DNA of 64,000 bases from Scylla paramamosain (taxonomy: Eukaryota > Arthropoda > Malacostraca > Decapoda > Portunidae). Position numbers and translations under genes: made by a program. The notes beneath the pieces are model-generated. The model did not search any database. It saw nothing but the letters and a program-made list of their open reading frames with translations, and was not told the origin of the DNA. Below are positions 47,825 through 60,330 of the stretch, in pieces (position 1 is the stretch's first letter; every line of letters begins with the position of its first letter). Location of the stretch: the NCBI RefSeq assembly GCF_035594125.1, contig NC_087198.1:2329133-2393132 (forward strand), read 5' to 3'.

Positions 47825-48030
47825 ACCCTTTAACTGCTATCTGGTACACCTTTCCTCAATTACTAATCACTCTGAGACATTTCTACTTGTTCTGCAGCCA
47901 TCTGCAATCTTTAAACTGTGTACAAATTGCAAAATCTATTCTTTTTAATCCCCTTCTTGTAGATGCTTATAAAGATTTCAGGCACTACTTTTGGTGGTGG
48001 TAATTGCTTCGTGTCGCAGTGGAAGGGTTA
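47825..48030. repeat. Dispersed repeat, copy b
   Basis: ACCCTTTAACTGCTATCTGG, CAGCCATCTGCAATCTTTAA, GCTTATAAAGATTTCA and TCGTGTCGCAGTGGAAGGG. The middle part matches 35575-35680. The two edges (TTAACCCTTTAACTG and CAGTGGAAGGGTTAA) are inverted complements of each other, so a short terminal inverted repeat (MITE-like) is possible. Confidence 0.6.
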
Positions 48031-48969
48031 AGAGTCCTGATGAGATGACGAAGCCTTTAATTTAAGAGTACAGGATTCAGACATACATTCATTCATACCT
48101 ACGTCATGAGTTCCCCCAGGCTAAATTTCACCACTAAGACTCCGCGTTTAAGATGTCGTCCAAAAATAATTTCGCTCTACTTTTCTTTTATATTTGTATT
48201 TTATTCTACTTAATTATTCGTTCATTCATTTCTTTCTTTATTTTTTTGCATGGGTGAGATATTCGTGGGGAATCATTTACTCGCATGGAATTTTGTAAGC
48301 AGCCGTGCAGTCGCCAGCCAGCCTTACCTATCGTGGCCATGTGAAGGCTGCGTGCGTCCACCCACAAATACCACCAGTGATAAGATGATCCTGAGAGGAG
48401 CTGAAATTAGACCTCGCAAGATAAACCAACAGACAATGGAACTTTCCCTCTCTCCCCTCACTCCTGTGCTCCCCGTCAGCCTTTCTTGCCTCGGGAAATG
48501 AAGCACGGTACATCCTTCAAGAACCATATTCATAAACCCTCTTCTCTTTCACCACCATCATTTTTAAAGGCCACAGAGATGATTAGCTCCCAAGCCCATG
48601 GTCGCGAGGTTGTTTCTGGGAATCGATGGACCACCTCAGAAATCATGAATCGGTTGTAATTATATTCGATATAATTATGATTTTAACCTAGATTATATAA
48701 TCTGTATTGTTAATTATGATTAGTTAGTGTAATATGTAAAAAATAGGCGTTAATTAACACACGTACACACACCTAGGAACGCCAGGTCAGGCCAGGATTG
48801 CTATTAGGGCTGCAGCCAAAGGAGTGATGAGAGTGCTGCTGGCCAGTGTTGGTGTCTTCACTCCACGCAGCGGCTCAGTGGAGTTTATCGTGTAACAAGA
48901 GTGACGGTTAGTATTGTAAACATGCGTGTGACAAGTCAGTAGAATAAACATGCATGTGGAAAAAAAAAA
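48031..48969. other. Sequence without a supported gene
   Basis: Short overlapping open frames on both strands (48250-48530) have no domain. The rest is AT-rich with A-runs. Confidence 0.5.
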
Positions 48970-49190
48970 AAAAACTTGTATAAAATAAAGGTGCATTAGA
49001 GTGAAACGTTTCCCATCCCGCCACAAGTTCACTTCAGGCTGCAAAAATCGAAAAGCTCACGGCTCTGGCTATCGTTTTGTTGCAGCTCCGTGAAAACTCG
49101 ATAGCGGCCAATACCTGCCGGGGAATCATCCCCTTGTTGCGCCGCCGCCCGTGACGTCACCACGAAAAGATACACAGTGCGACAGACAAT
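48970..49190. repeat. Dispersed repeat pair, copy b
   Basis: Counterpart of 45376-45640 (AAGTTCACTTCAGGCTG, GCGGCCAATACCTGCCG, GCGCCGCCGCCC). It is GC-rich at the right side. Confidence 0.65.
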
Positions 49191-49539
49191 ACTCGTGTAA
49201 CCTGGAATGAGGCGGAGGTTGCGGCGAAGTGGTCAGCTGTGGCTGTGGCCGCCTTCAGCCCACCCGCCTGACTGCTCCTCTTTGTCACCGAGTCATGGGA
49301 AAGTCGAGGTGTTATATATAGTAAACGCCTCGCACCTGCGCCTCCTAAATGCTTAATCCTTTCACTGTCGGATCATTTTTCTTTTTATCATCTGCTACTT
49401 TATAGGCGCTCATTTGTGTACAGTGACTCCTCCCCTACAGTTTTTTATTTGCTTTATTCTTTTTAGTAATAGCTGCTGATTACATAGAGCTCGGAAACTG
49501 TTAGTAGAAGTGAATAGATTGACAGTGAACACGTAACAC

Positions 49540-49540
49540 A

Positions 49541-49572
<32 letters not shown>
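49540..49572. repeat. (GT)n microsatellite
   Basis: About 16 GT units. Confidence 0.9.
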
Positions 49573-49575
<3 letters not shown>

Positions 49576-49739
49576 GACGGCACCCTAATTAATGAAGCAG
49601 ATTCCCTGCCTGTATTTCTAACAAAAGTGCCAAAAGAAATGTTTCACGATACACCGTATCTTGAAACATTTCTGCCCGCACCCTGACTACTTTCAAGAGG
49701 CTGTAGTTGAAATTACACGAGTTTTAAGAGTGTTTCTGT

Positions 49740-49875
49740 GGTTCTAGTTACAGACTGGTAAGGTCTCTACAGCATCAACGGGAGAACCAGTCTTGAAAAC
49801 CCGGGTAATTATTTCTGTGGCCTTTGAAAATAGTCTGGTGAAAGAGCAAGGCCTTTCAGAATACAAGCACATAAC
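49740..49875. repeat. Dispersed repeat, copy b
   Basis: TTTCTGTGGCCTTTGAAAAT followed by AGTCTGGTGAAAGAGC corresponds to 1775-1815 with the same flanking order. Confidence 0.5.
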
Positions 49876-50499
49876 CTTGCTTCATGAAAAACAAGTGCAT
49901 TCATGATACCTAAGACTGCCTTGCTACATTCCCCCAGTGACTAATGTATCTTGTTTTTTTCTTTATCTCGTAGCATTAGTCTGTCTGTCATTGATGAAAA
50001 CACCCGCACTACATGTATTACGTTATTTCATTAGTCTCAAGTCGCTATTTCAAGTCTATATAAGCCTCAATAAATACGAGAGCTGTGGTGGTGGTCTGCT
50101 TCCCGTCTGCCAATCAGAGCGTTCTATTTTTCCGTTTTCTTTCGTATTCTTCGTAAAGCTCACGCATCCTTCATTTGTCGTTACTTCTTGCCTCACAGAG
50201 TATTGGTAAGTGTCTTCTACTGGTAATAATAACCGTGATTCTATTATTTTGTATCATTACAAGTAGTATTGCGAGAGTGGCTCCGTTCTTAGTGACAATT
50301 ACCTCAGCACAGCCTTCACCAATCAGCGCCAAGTATTCAAGTCACGTGATACTCTCTCCTCGCCGTCTCCTCAGCCATTCACCCTGCGCCCGCTGACGTG
50401 ACGAGTCCCCGGTTGTGTTACGGCGGTGAAGCGGTTTTGCGTCTGTCCCTGGCGGGCATGTTGTGGTGGACTGCGGTGTGGAGGGAGAGGTGGATGTGA

Positions 50500-50927
50500 G
50501 TATGGCCTGGTGGTGGATAGGGAGGAGTGGATAGTGGAAGAGAGATGTGGAGAGTAGGATGGTGGAAGGGGGAGGTGGAGGTGGCTATGGCGGACGTGAC
50601 TGGGTTGAGGTGGTGGTTGTGGTGGTGTTTGGTATGGTTGGAATGGTTGTAGAGGGTGTTGCTAGTGATGGTGAACGTGACTGGCTTATGTTAAAGGTGG
50701 TTGTGGTTGTTGGGGATGGTGGTGGTTGTGTGACAGTGGTGGGTGCAGCGGACGCAACGGTGTTGTGGTTGTTGGGTGTGGTTGAGGATTACGATGGTGG
50801 TGGTGGTGGAGGTGATAGGTGGCGGTGGTCGTAGTCGGAGCGGGCTAAGCGGTGGTGGTGGTGGTGTAAAAAGGTGTTTATCGGACGGAGTGGAAGTGGT
50901 GGTGGTGGCGGTGATACGATTATCAGG

Positions 50928-50971
<44 letters not shown>

Positions 50972-50990
50972 TGTGTGTGTGTGTGTGTGT
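50500..50990. repeat. GGT-rich repeat and (GA)n-(GT)n
   Basis: GGT/GGA/TGG-rich DNA at about 50500-50925 is followed by (GA)n at 50932-50968 and (GT)n to 50990. Poly-V/G frames are artefacts. Confidence 0.9.
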
Positions 50991-51352
50991 ACTCCTATAA
51001 TCAGCAAATTGCAGTCACTCGTTCGCTTGTTTCACCTCCCTGTTTCAGGCCTTCTCTCCCCTTCCCTTCCTCCCCGCTCCCTTCCTAACCTGCCCGCCAC
51101 CCTCTCCCCGCTTTTTCCTGCCTGTCCTCCCCTGCTCCTCGTGTCCCAGGTGAGTGTTGCCTTATTTGAGTCAATGTATAATGGTTTTTATTTGAGATTG
51201 AAGCTCCACACGTAATGAAAGGTAGTAATCTGTGGTTTTGTATACTATTATTGGACTATTTATGTAAACTTACAATAGAAAATTAATTCTATTAGGAAAT
51301 GTGTGCATATTTAAACAATTTCATCAATATAATGACCTGTGTGATGTGACGT

Positions 51353-51356
<4 letters not shown>

Positions 51357-51438
<82 letters not shown>
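51357..51438. repeat. (GA)n microsatellite
   Basis: About 41 GA units. Confidence 0.95.
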
Positions 51439-51441
<3 letters not shown>

Positions 51442-51553
51442 ACAGCAAATGAAGCAGTATTTTAAATTTCCTGGCTCTGATGATGAATGTTATATGACTG
51501 AGGCTGTAGTTAAGTAAGTTGAGAAGCTGAGCAGATAAATATGAGTACACCAC

Positions 51554-51935
51554 CTGTCTGTCTGTCCGTCTTTCAGTCAGTCAGTCAGTCTGTTGATGAA
51601 GGAATGGTGGAGAGACCAATATGTGTCTGTCTGTCCGTCTTTCAATCAATCAGTCAATCTGTTGTTGGATGACTTCTGGAGAGAGCAGTCTGTCTGTCTG
51701 TCCGTCTTTCAATCATACAGTCAGTCAGTCAGTCAGTTGATGGAGGAATGGTGGAGAGACCAATATGTGTCTGTCTGTCCGTCTTTCAATCACACAGTCA
51801 GTCAGTCAGTCTGTTGATGGATGACTGGTGGAGAGAGCAATCTGTCTGTCTGTCCGTCTTTCAGTCACACAGTCAGTCAGTCAGTCAGTTGATGGAGGAC
51901 TGGTGGAGAGAGCAATCTGTGTCTGTCTGTCTACG
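51554..51935. repeat. Minisatellite of 67-77 bp units, five to six copies
   Basis: Each unit has CTGTCTGTCTGTCCGTCTTT, then CAATCACACAGTCAGTCAGT, then TGATGGATGACTGGTGGAGA. The TCCGTC landmark falls at 51565, 51634, 51701, 51778 and 51853. Alternating ACTGGTGGAGAGAGCAAT and ATGGTGGAGAGACCAATATG variants show a higher-order pattern. Short plus-strand frames of 72-74 codons span it. Confidence 0.85.
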
Positions 51936-52004
51936 TGATGCTTCCCTCCGCCGTTTCATTATGTAGACAAAATACATGAAAGGGAAATATTGGTCTTATG
52001 GACA

Positions 52005-52356
<352 letters not shown>

Positions 52357-52625
52357 GACGAGTGCAGTTGTGTTTTGAGTCAGTTTTTCTAAAGTTTGTG
52401 AAGTGGTTGGCGTGGGTGGCAGGGGCGTGGAGGGCGTCACGCTGGTAGTGTAGAAAAGAAAGCGAGAGAAAAGTGATGCGTCACTGGTGTTTAATACCTG
52501 AGTGAAGTACTGGCGTCGTAAAGACCATTTCTGTCCATTGTGATTTCTGAGTTTAAGTAATGAGGCTTTGTAATGGGTCGTTTATCATTTATTTTATTTT
52601 TCACGTGGACAAAAATTGTGCTTAC

Positions 52626-53200
<575 letters not shown>

Positions 53201-53341
53201 GAAACACAATTTTCCTCCACATCAAGTTGTCATCAAAACTTGCTCCATTCATTCCATTGCCAAACTGAGACCATGTACCCTGACACATTAACAAAAAAAT
53301 AAATAAATAAAAAAAATAAAAAAATCCCTTCACCTTTCTCT

Positions 53342-53441
<100 letters not shown>

Positions 53442-53676
53442 GTGGCCAGAGTAAGACGAAGGAGAAAGCAAGTTAAAGAAAACAAATGGAAAGTGAGAGA
53501 AAAGCAAGAAAATACAGATGAAAAGAAAATCTGCGGTAAAAATGCACCGCTGAAACAAAAACGAATAAGAAAGTGTAATGAAACGATGAGATAATTTTGT
53601 GTTTTTGTGAGCCCGCAATTATGCTGCACCCACCCTCTACCACTACTACCACTACTACTACTACTCCTACCACTGC

Positions 53677-53859
53677 AATTTATGAGCAGTAGGTGACAGA
53701 AACGAAGAAGCGCAAACACCTGGAGATAGGTGAGCTTGATAGGAAGTTACAAGTAGAATATGAAGCAAAACTCAAAGACTCACTGAGAGAACTTGAGAGG
53801 ACTGTGAAGAACAACTCAAGAACATTACGCCCTAAGTGGACGACCTGTACGAGGCCAAG
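53677..53859 (+). pseudogene. Nuclear lamin pseudogene, coil 1B exon
   Basis: The frame reads AIYEQ-stop-VTETKKRKHL, then EIGELDRKLQVEYEAKLKDS and LREL. This aligns with lamin coil 1B (human lamin B1 has MYEEEINETRRKH and IEYEYKLAQALHEMRE at the same spacing). After about 53795 the match continues one phase over as EDCEEQLKNITP-stop-VDDLYEAK. Three lesions are visible: TAG at 53690-53692, a one-base loss near 53795, and TAA at 53833-53835. GAGGCCAAG is followed by GTGAGA, a preserved splice donor, so this is a duplicated intron-bearing pseudogene rather than a retrocopy. Lamins form the intermediate-filament mesh under the nuclear envelope. A lamin tail exon follows at 55783. Confidence 0.65.
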
Positions 53860-54890
53860 GTGAGAGTGAGAGTGAGAGGGGAGTAGGTAGGTGACGGATT
53901 TGAACTGGAGAAAAATTAGGGTGGAGAGAATTGAAGGTTGTAACTTCTAGGGACATTGGGAGGGAGTGAGAGAGTGAGAGGGGAGTGGGTAGGTGACGGT
54001 TTTGGACGTTAGAAAGACTACGGTGGAGAGAGTTATATAAAAAAAAAATGGTGTTATATTAAGTAAAATCAGTCAATATTTAACACGTCAGGCGCCACAC
54101 GCACCACCGCCGTTACATTTCAGACTATTCAAAGTTGCCGTGTGTACCACTGGCCCAACATTTATCACTTTTCTTCCTTTTTTTTTTTTTAACAATGAAT
54201 TCCATTAAATAACGGGCAAAAATGAAACGCAAATCTTTTAAACAAATGTTGATTATTAATTATCATAATTTTTAATGAGGCAAATATAATAATGGTAAAA
54301 TAATGAAAGTATCTTTTGTGAAGTGACATTGTAACTGGTCAAAATACAAAGGTGGAACTCTAAATGTTAATAATAAAACTTGTCTCAGTCACGGCTCAAC
54401 ATATAGATGTAGTATCCTACATCTATATATTGTTTTATTACAAAGCAAATCTGTGATTGCAAAACAACATAACATTTTTACCTACTCTTATTGAAATCAT
54501 TACTATCATTTCTTGCACAAAGGAGAACTTTTCCTGTAACAAATGAAAGCCTGTGTCCTGTTTGCAGCTGCACAAAGAAAAGGCTTTATCCTTCAACATT
54601 CATATAAACAGCTTCTTCATTCCTTGTGTAGTGAAAACAGTGACTCAAGAAATGATTGCAGCAAATGTGTGAAGGTCGCTATTGATGGAGAGAGTGCTTT
54701 CTTTCAGAACATGGGAGGCATACATGTACCTTCCCATCACACTGATCACATACACTCTTCACTCTCCTACCTTCTCAAGCTGCACTTGTCCGTCCTTCAT
54801 TCACACTAAAGATTTGACAGCGCCCTCTGCATCTTTTTCCCGCTCTTCTAGAGTGACCTTGCAATCCAACAAGAAAATGGTGTTCTCTTA
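53860..54890. other. Intronic/unassigned sequence between lamin exons
   Basis: Begins with (GTGAGA)n-like sequence and a local duplication (GAGGGGAGTAGGTAGGTGACGG at 53876 and again near 53976). The rest is AT-rich. An 88-codon frame at 54543-54809 has no domain. Confidence 0.5.
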
Positions 54891-54893
54891 CCT

Positions 54894-54960
54894 CCCAGAG
54901 AGAGAGAGAGAGAGGGAGGGGGGGCTACAATAGCCCCCCTCCCTCCCCCTCTCTCTCTCA
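54894..54960. repeat. Purine/pyrimidine hairpin with G-tract
   Basis: (GA)n-GGGAGGGGGGGCTA, the loop CAA, then TAGCCCCCCTCCCTCCCCC-(TC)n form an imperfect stem of about 28 bp with a three-base loop. The G7 tract could also form a quadruplex. Confidence 0.75.
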
Positions 54961-54998
54961 GTTTGTCTGTCCGTTTCTTTTTTTTCTATTTTGTTTAA

Positions 54999-54999
54999 T

Positions 55000-55035
<36 letters not shown>

Positions 55036-55142
55036 GTACTACTACTACTAATCGTACTACTACTACTACTAATCGTACTACTACTAGTACTACTCGTACT
55101 ACTACTACTACTTCTACTACTACTACTACTACTACAACAACA

Positions 55143-55194
<52 letters not shown>

Positions 55195-55234
55195 ACACAT
55201 CTACTACCACCACCACCACCACCACCACCACCAT

Positions 55235-55302
<68 letters not shown>

Positions 55303-55316
55303 TCACCACCACCACC

Positions 55317-55357
<41 letters not shown>

Positions 55358-55737
55358 CACCACCACGAATACCACCACCACCACTACTACCACCGCCACA
55401 ACCACCACTACTACCACCGCCTCCACTACTACCACCGACACTACCACCACCACCACCACCACCACCACTACTACTACCACCGTCACCACTACTACCACCG
55501 CCACCACCACCACTACTACCACTACCACTGCTACTACCACCATCACCACTACCACTACTACTACCACCACCACAACCAACACCACCAACACCACCACAAC
55601 CACCGCCACCACCACCACCACCACCACCACAACAACAACAACCACCACCACCACCACCACCACCACTACTACTACCACTACCGCTGCTACTACTACTACT
55701 ACCACCACTACCACCAGTACTACTACTACTTTTACTG

Positions 55738-55776
<39 letters not shown>

Positions 55777-55778
55777 TT
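54999..55778. repeat. Compound (ACT)n/(ACC)n repeat, about 780 bp
   Basis: ACT, ACC and ACA trinucleotides in alternating blocks. They give long poly-L/P frames (+) and poly-V frames (-), which are not genes. The array lies in the presumed intron just before the lamin tail exon and serves as its pyrimidine/adenine-rich acceptor context (CTATTGCAG). Confidence 0.95.
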
Positions 55779-55782
55779 GCAG

Positions 55783-56046
55783 GTGACCCATGAACTACCT
55801 CTAACAATGGTGATGAAGAACCAGAAGTGGGTTGTAGGTGACGAGATAACTATCCCAGGTCATCCCGGAAGTGGCGAGGTGACCCCATACAGCTCCACAA
55901 GGTCGTGGAGGACACCAGACATAGCCACGTGGTCGCCTACACTCAGCCATCCACCTCACCTGCCCCAGACTGCTACCCGGACACCATCCAGCCACAAGAA
56001 CCCAGATAAGCACTTCCGGGGTCCTTGGTTGTGGTTAGCTAGCTAG
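55783..56046 (+). pseudogene. Lamin tail-domain (LTD) exon of the lamin pseudogene
   Basis: After the acceptor CTACTATTGCAG the frame reads VTHELPLTMVMKNQKWVVGD and EI. This follows the lamin Ig-like tail pattern VT-x-PP-x-LVMK-x-KW-x-GD seen in insect lamins (human: PPTDLIWKNQNSW-GTGED). Beyond residue 22 the similarity is weak. The frame continues to a TAG at 56044 without a CaaX box, while another phase reads RGDPIQLHKVVEDTRHSHVV, so a frameshift is likely. With the broken coil exon upstream this is treated as the same pseudogene. Its other exons are not found. Confidence 0.55.
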
Positions 56047-56049
56047 TTT

Positions 56050-57540
56050 GTTTAGGGGTCACTTGCTGTACATAGGAACCCTCCTCGGTCTGATGCTATT
56101 TTTTTTATTTTTATTTTTGAGGTGTAACGCTGTGCTCTACGTGAGAGTGATAGTGTTTATCTTTATTTATTTATTTTTTTTCCTGAAGACCAGTTCTGAT
56201 GTTATCTTGGAGGTTAACGGAGAAGAGTTCTTCACAACTGTGTTTGTTGTTTTATTTTATTTTTTTATTGGTCACTTTTTGTTTTTTGTTGTGATTGTTA
56301 TTAATTTTATTTATTTGTATTGAAATATGTGAGTGTGAATGCAGCACAATATATAAAGGTGTGCATTCCAGAGTGAAAGGAAGGCGTGCACAGGGTAGAG
56401 TGCACAGGATGCAGTGCCTTGTTTTTATCACCAGACCTTGATTGACTGAAGCAAATGAAAACTTTGGTGTGAGTACCTTACAAAGACACTTGACAATACT
56501 AATGTCACCTCACCTCGTGGTTTCACCTTAAACCTACAAACATTGGCTGGACACAAGGTCATAGAAATAATTTATTCTCATTTATTCTCATCTTTACAAA
56601 TTACAGTCTTTACACATCAAAGTAACTAATCACCTTTATTCATCCACTTGAGGGGGTTGAAGGATCGCTAATCCCATATTAAATTGCCTGTGTTCAACTC
56701 GCCTCTCCTCCCTCATTTATTGACCAATTCATTTAAAAAATATTTTGATCAGGAAGGTTGCAAGAAGGATGTCTGCTATCTTTTTTTTTTTTGTACGATA
56801 AGTTTTTTTTTCAATGAAAAAGTAAAAAAAAAACTGTGTCAAATATTTACTTTCAAATATTTGTCAGAAATCAAAATCAGTTACAAACAAAAATGACGAC
56901 AGCAGAATTTGTTCGCCTCTCACAGCTGGATAAGCCGCAATGGCCCATCTGTGTGTAACACTAATAACAACGGAGATCATTTTTATATGCCAAAATCCGC
57001 CATTTTAAGTTATGTCAAAGTTTAAGGGATGACTATAATACACCTATTGCAGCTAAGGACTTGAAATTCACATGATATATACATCACAATATGTTGAAAA
57101 ACAGATATAGATTAATTTAGTTACTACGATCGGTTTTGTACATAGGCCTAAAGTAATTCATGATTTCACCCTTAATTACCCGGGGGGGAGGGGGGAAGGC
57201 GGGTGAAAACAATTTTTGTTATATTTCGACTTTTAGATCAAAACCAGTGTTTAACTGTTTGAAATAAATAAAATATTAATGCAAAAGATATCTAATGCAG
57301 ACACATTGACTATTTCCTAGATTTACGGAAAAATATTTATCTCATTTTTCGTATATAAATTTGAAAAAAATAGTTAGACCTAAAATTACGTACTCTCTAA
57401 TGTTGTACGCAGCAAAAGAACCAGAGATATTCATAGGAGACTGAGGAAGAACGGGTACGCCAGAAAGAAAAAAACAAAAAAAGTCATGTCTCGCAGCGGG
57501 CGAAACCGTGAAATTTCATAACAGAAGACCTCATTACATT
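56050..57540. other. AT-rich sequence without a supported gene
   Basis: T-rich stretches encode hydrophobic low-complexity frames (56048-56323). There is no repeat or RNA gene that I can support. Confidence 0.5.
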
Positions 57541-57542
57541 AG

Positions 57543-57715
<173 letters not shown>

Positions 57716-58004
57716 AAACATTACATATATAAAAAATGGGAAAAAAAATGTAGAAAATAAAAAAAAAAAAAAAAAATTCATATCCTGATCGTACAACGAC
57801 ACCCTTGATGCAAAACATGTTTGCGCGCCTGACGATGTTAAGACACACGACACACACTTCCCTTGAGAAAAGATGGTAGCCTTCACGAGTGTCTTACTAT
57901 TTCTTTGCAGAGCCCCTCTTCTTGATGACGACGCGTACACTGTCAGCTACACTTTGCAGTGTCTCACTTAAATTTTTCTCTATCTTTGTATCTCTCCATT
58001 TCAG

Positions 58005-58095
58005 ATAAATTGTTATCTTTCCAAGGGTTGAGGAGAACATGGTCGTAGTTCAAGTGAAGCCACTACAGCCACTCCCTGACAAGCCTTCCACACCG
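58005..58095 (+). other. Candidate start-codon exon of a host gene
   Basis: A strong acceptor (TATCTCTCCATTTCAG ending at 58004) and a strong donor (CACACCG/GTGAGT at 58096) enclose 91 bases. An ATG at 58039 in good context (GAACATGG) opens MVVVQVKPLQPLPDKPSTP; the same phase is closed upstream by TAA. It may be a 5' UTR plus first coding exon. The protein is not recognised and no next exon is identified. Confidence 0.35.
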
Positions 58096-58954
58096 GTGAG
58101 TGTTGTTCAAGCATGTATTAGTATTGCTAATTCCTTATTTCCTAGAACATCTACCACTATATAATGGCAATGTCTTTCCAACACAAATAACGTCAAGCAA
58201 AAATAAACTCTACACTAACTAAGTGATGAAAAACGTAGCATCATCCGCTGCACAAAACAATACAGCAGCGAAGTGACACTGCCAGGACTTGAACCAACAC
58301 CTGCCTGCCTCACTGACACCTGCCGTGGTGCCAGGGAGTGAAGAGGCCTGTGCTGCCACCACGCTGAGAGAGGGAGAAAGAGAAGAGCATTAGAGAGGAA
58401 TGACCGTGGCAGGAAGGATGGTGTGTTAGGTGACTGGTTCAGACAGTGACGGTGGACAGAAGAAATGCTGGAGAATGATTAAACCACAGGTGGTTCATGT
58501 TGTAGTTGTTCAAGATTTCGAAGAAAAATTTTTTTTTTTTCCTAGACAGACAGTGGCAGCAGACACACAAGAGACGATGGTGTGGTGGACAAGAAGATGC
58601 AGGGAGACAGCAGACAGAATGGAAGCTACAGATGAAAGAAGAGCAGGTCAAGCCATGGCAGCAGACACATAGACAGACAGATTGGATAAGAAAGAAGTAT
58701 TATTTAGTGAGGTAAGGAACTGTACAACCCTTCACGGTGCTGACTACTTGATAGCAGAGGTGGTTCATGTTGGTTCAGGATCTGGTTTGAAGCTGTTACG
58801 TGAAAAGAACATTCTGAGGAACGAGAGGTTGTATTGTCACTTGTCAACAAAGTGGCAGAGTATTGCTATAACATTTATAGCCAAAGCTGTACCAGCTGCC
58901 TGAGTGTGTCATGTCCATTGTGTACTTAGTCACCTTTGTCATGTCTACGCTAGT

Positions 58955-60330
58955 GGAGGAGAGGGAAGAACAAACCTTGAATCGTCCAGGGTTAGAGTTT
59001 TTAGCAAAGGTTTGAGCGAAGAGTTCAGCTTTAGAGGTAGATGTGATAGCAGTGGTGCCATCTGGTTGAAATAAAGAAGGGAAAGGAGAAGCAAAGTTAT
59101 TATAGATGTTTTTGGGTAAGTGCCAGAAGTCACGAGGGAGAGTTAGATCTTGAAACGTTTTGACACTTTCTGTTAATGAAGGAGTTTTTTTTTGGCTAAT
59201 TGGAGAAGAGACTTGGCATGGCAGAAATGTAAAGTGCATTAGATTCCGGTGATGGAAGAAGGCTTAAGCACCTTTGGTGGGCCACCTCTCTATCATGTAT
59301 AGCACGAGAACAAGCTATGTTAAACCAAGTTTAACTTTGGAAGGTTTAGGTCGAGAAAAAGAGTGAGGAATGTACGCCTCCATGCCAGACACTATCACCT
59401 CTGTTATGCGCTCAGCACAAAAAGACGGGTCTCTGACACGGAAGCAGTAGTAATTTTCCAAGGAAAATCAGCAAAATACCTCCATGTTCCCCCAACTAGT
59501 ACAGGCAAAATGCCAGTGGCACCTTCCTTTTGTGGGATCCTGAGGAGGGATTGGAGCGATAGGACAAGATACAGATATGAGACTGTGATCGGAGGAGCCC
59601 AACGGAGAAGAAAGGGTGACAGCATAAGCAGAAGGATTAGAGGTCAGGAAAAGGTCAAGAATGTTGGGCCTATCTTCAAGACGGTCAGGAATACGAGTAA
59701 GGTGTTGCACCAATTGCTTTAGGTCGTGGAGAATAGCAAAGTCTAAGGCTAGTTCACCAGGATGGTCAGTGAAGGGAGAGGAAAGCCAAAGTTGGTGGTG
59801 AACATTGAAGTCAGTCTCCAAGAATTAAGATCTCTGCAAAAGGGAAGAGAGTCAATGTGCTCCACTTTGGAAGTTAAGTAGTCAAAGAATTTTTCATAGT
59901 CAGAAGAGTTATTTGAGAGGTATACAGCACAGATAAATTTAGTTTGAGAGTGACTCTGTTGTCGTACCCAGGTGGTGGAAAACTCGGAAGATTCAAGAGA
60001 GTGGAAAGCAGGTTAAGTCATTGCGCACATGAACACAGCATCCAGCTTTGGATCGAAAATGAGGATAGAGAAAGTAGGAGGGAACAGAAAAGGGGCAACT
60101 GTCAGTTGCCTCAGACATCTGAGTTTCAGTGACGAAAGGATGATGAAGCTTAACAGAGGAGAGGCAGTGTTCTACAGATTGAACGCGAATGTTGCAGAAG
60201 TTTATGAAGAAAAACTGAGAGGGGTATCAAGACATTTAGGGTCGTTACCAGAAGAGCAGTCTGATCCGGGGACAATTGTGGTCCGCTCACCAGATGGGGT
60301 CTCCGAGGCTGGTGTAGGAGTATGTGTGTA
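58955..60330 (-). pseudogene. Jockey-like LINE copy 3: 5' part only (endonuclease and RT start)
   Basis: Minus strand, same family as copies 1 and 2 but with the 5' end preserved. It includes the 5' leader near 60325, the endonuclease N-terminus (VTETQMSEATD), [24 protein letters not shown] and SSDHSLIS. It stops at about 58955, before the YGPDG block, so the polymerase core is absent. Several indels break the frame (for example near 59815, 59220 and 59325). LINEs normally lose 5' ends, so the missing 3' part points to a later deletion. Confidence 0.8.

Noticed and set aside
54991..56046. 351-codon poly-Leu/Pro frame and the 270-codon poly-Val frame opposite
   Set aside because: These are translations of an (ACT/ACC)n repeat. 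Only the last segment (from 55783) has protein-like content, as a lamin tail exon.
58260..58335. B-box-like GGTTCAAGTCC on the minus strand suggesting a tRNA
   Set aside because: No matching A box at the right distance and no cloverleaf. The similar short match near 18485 was rejected for the same reason.
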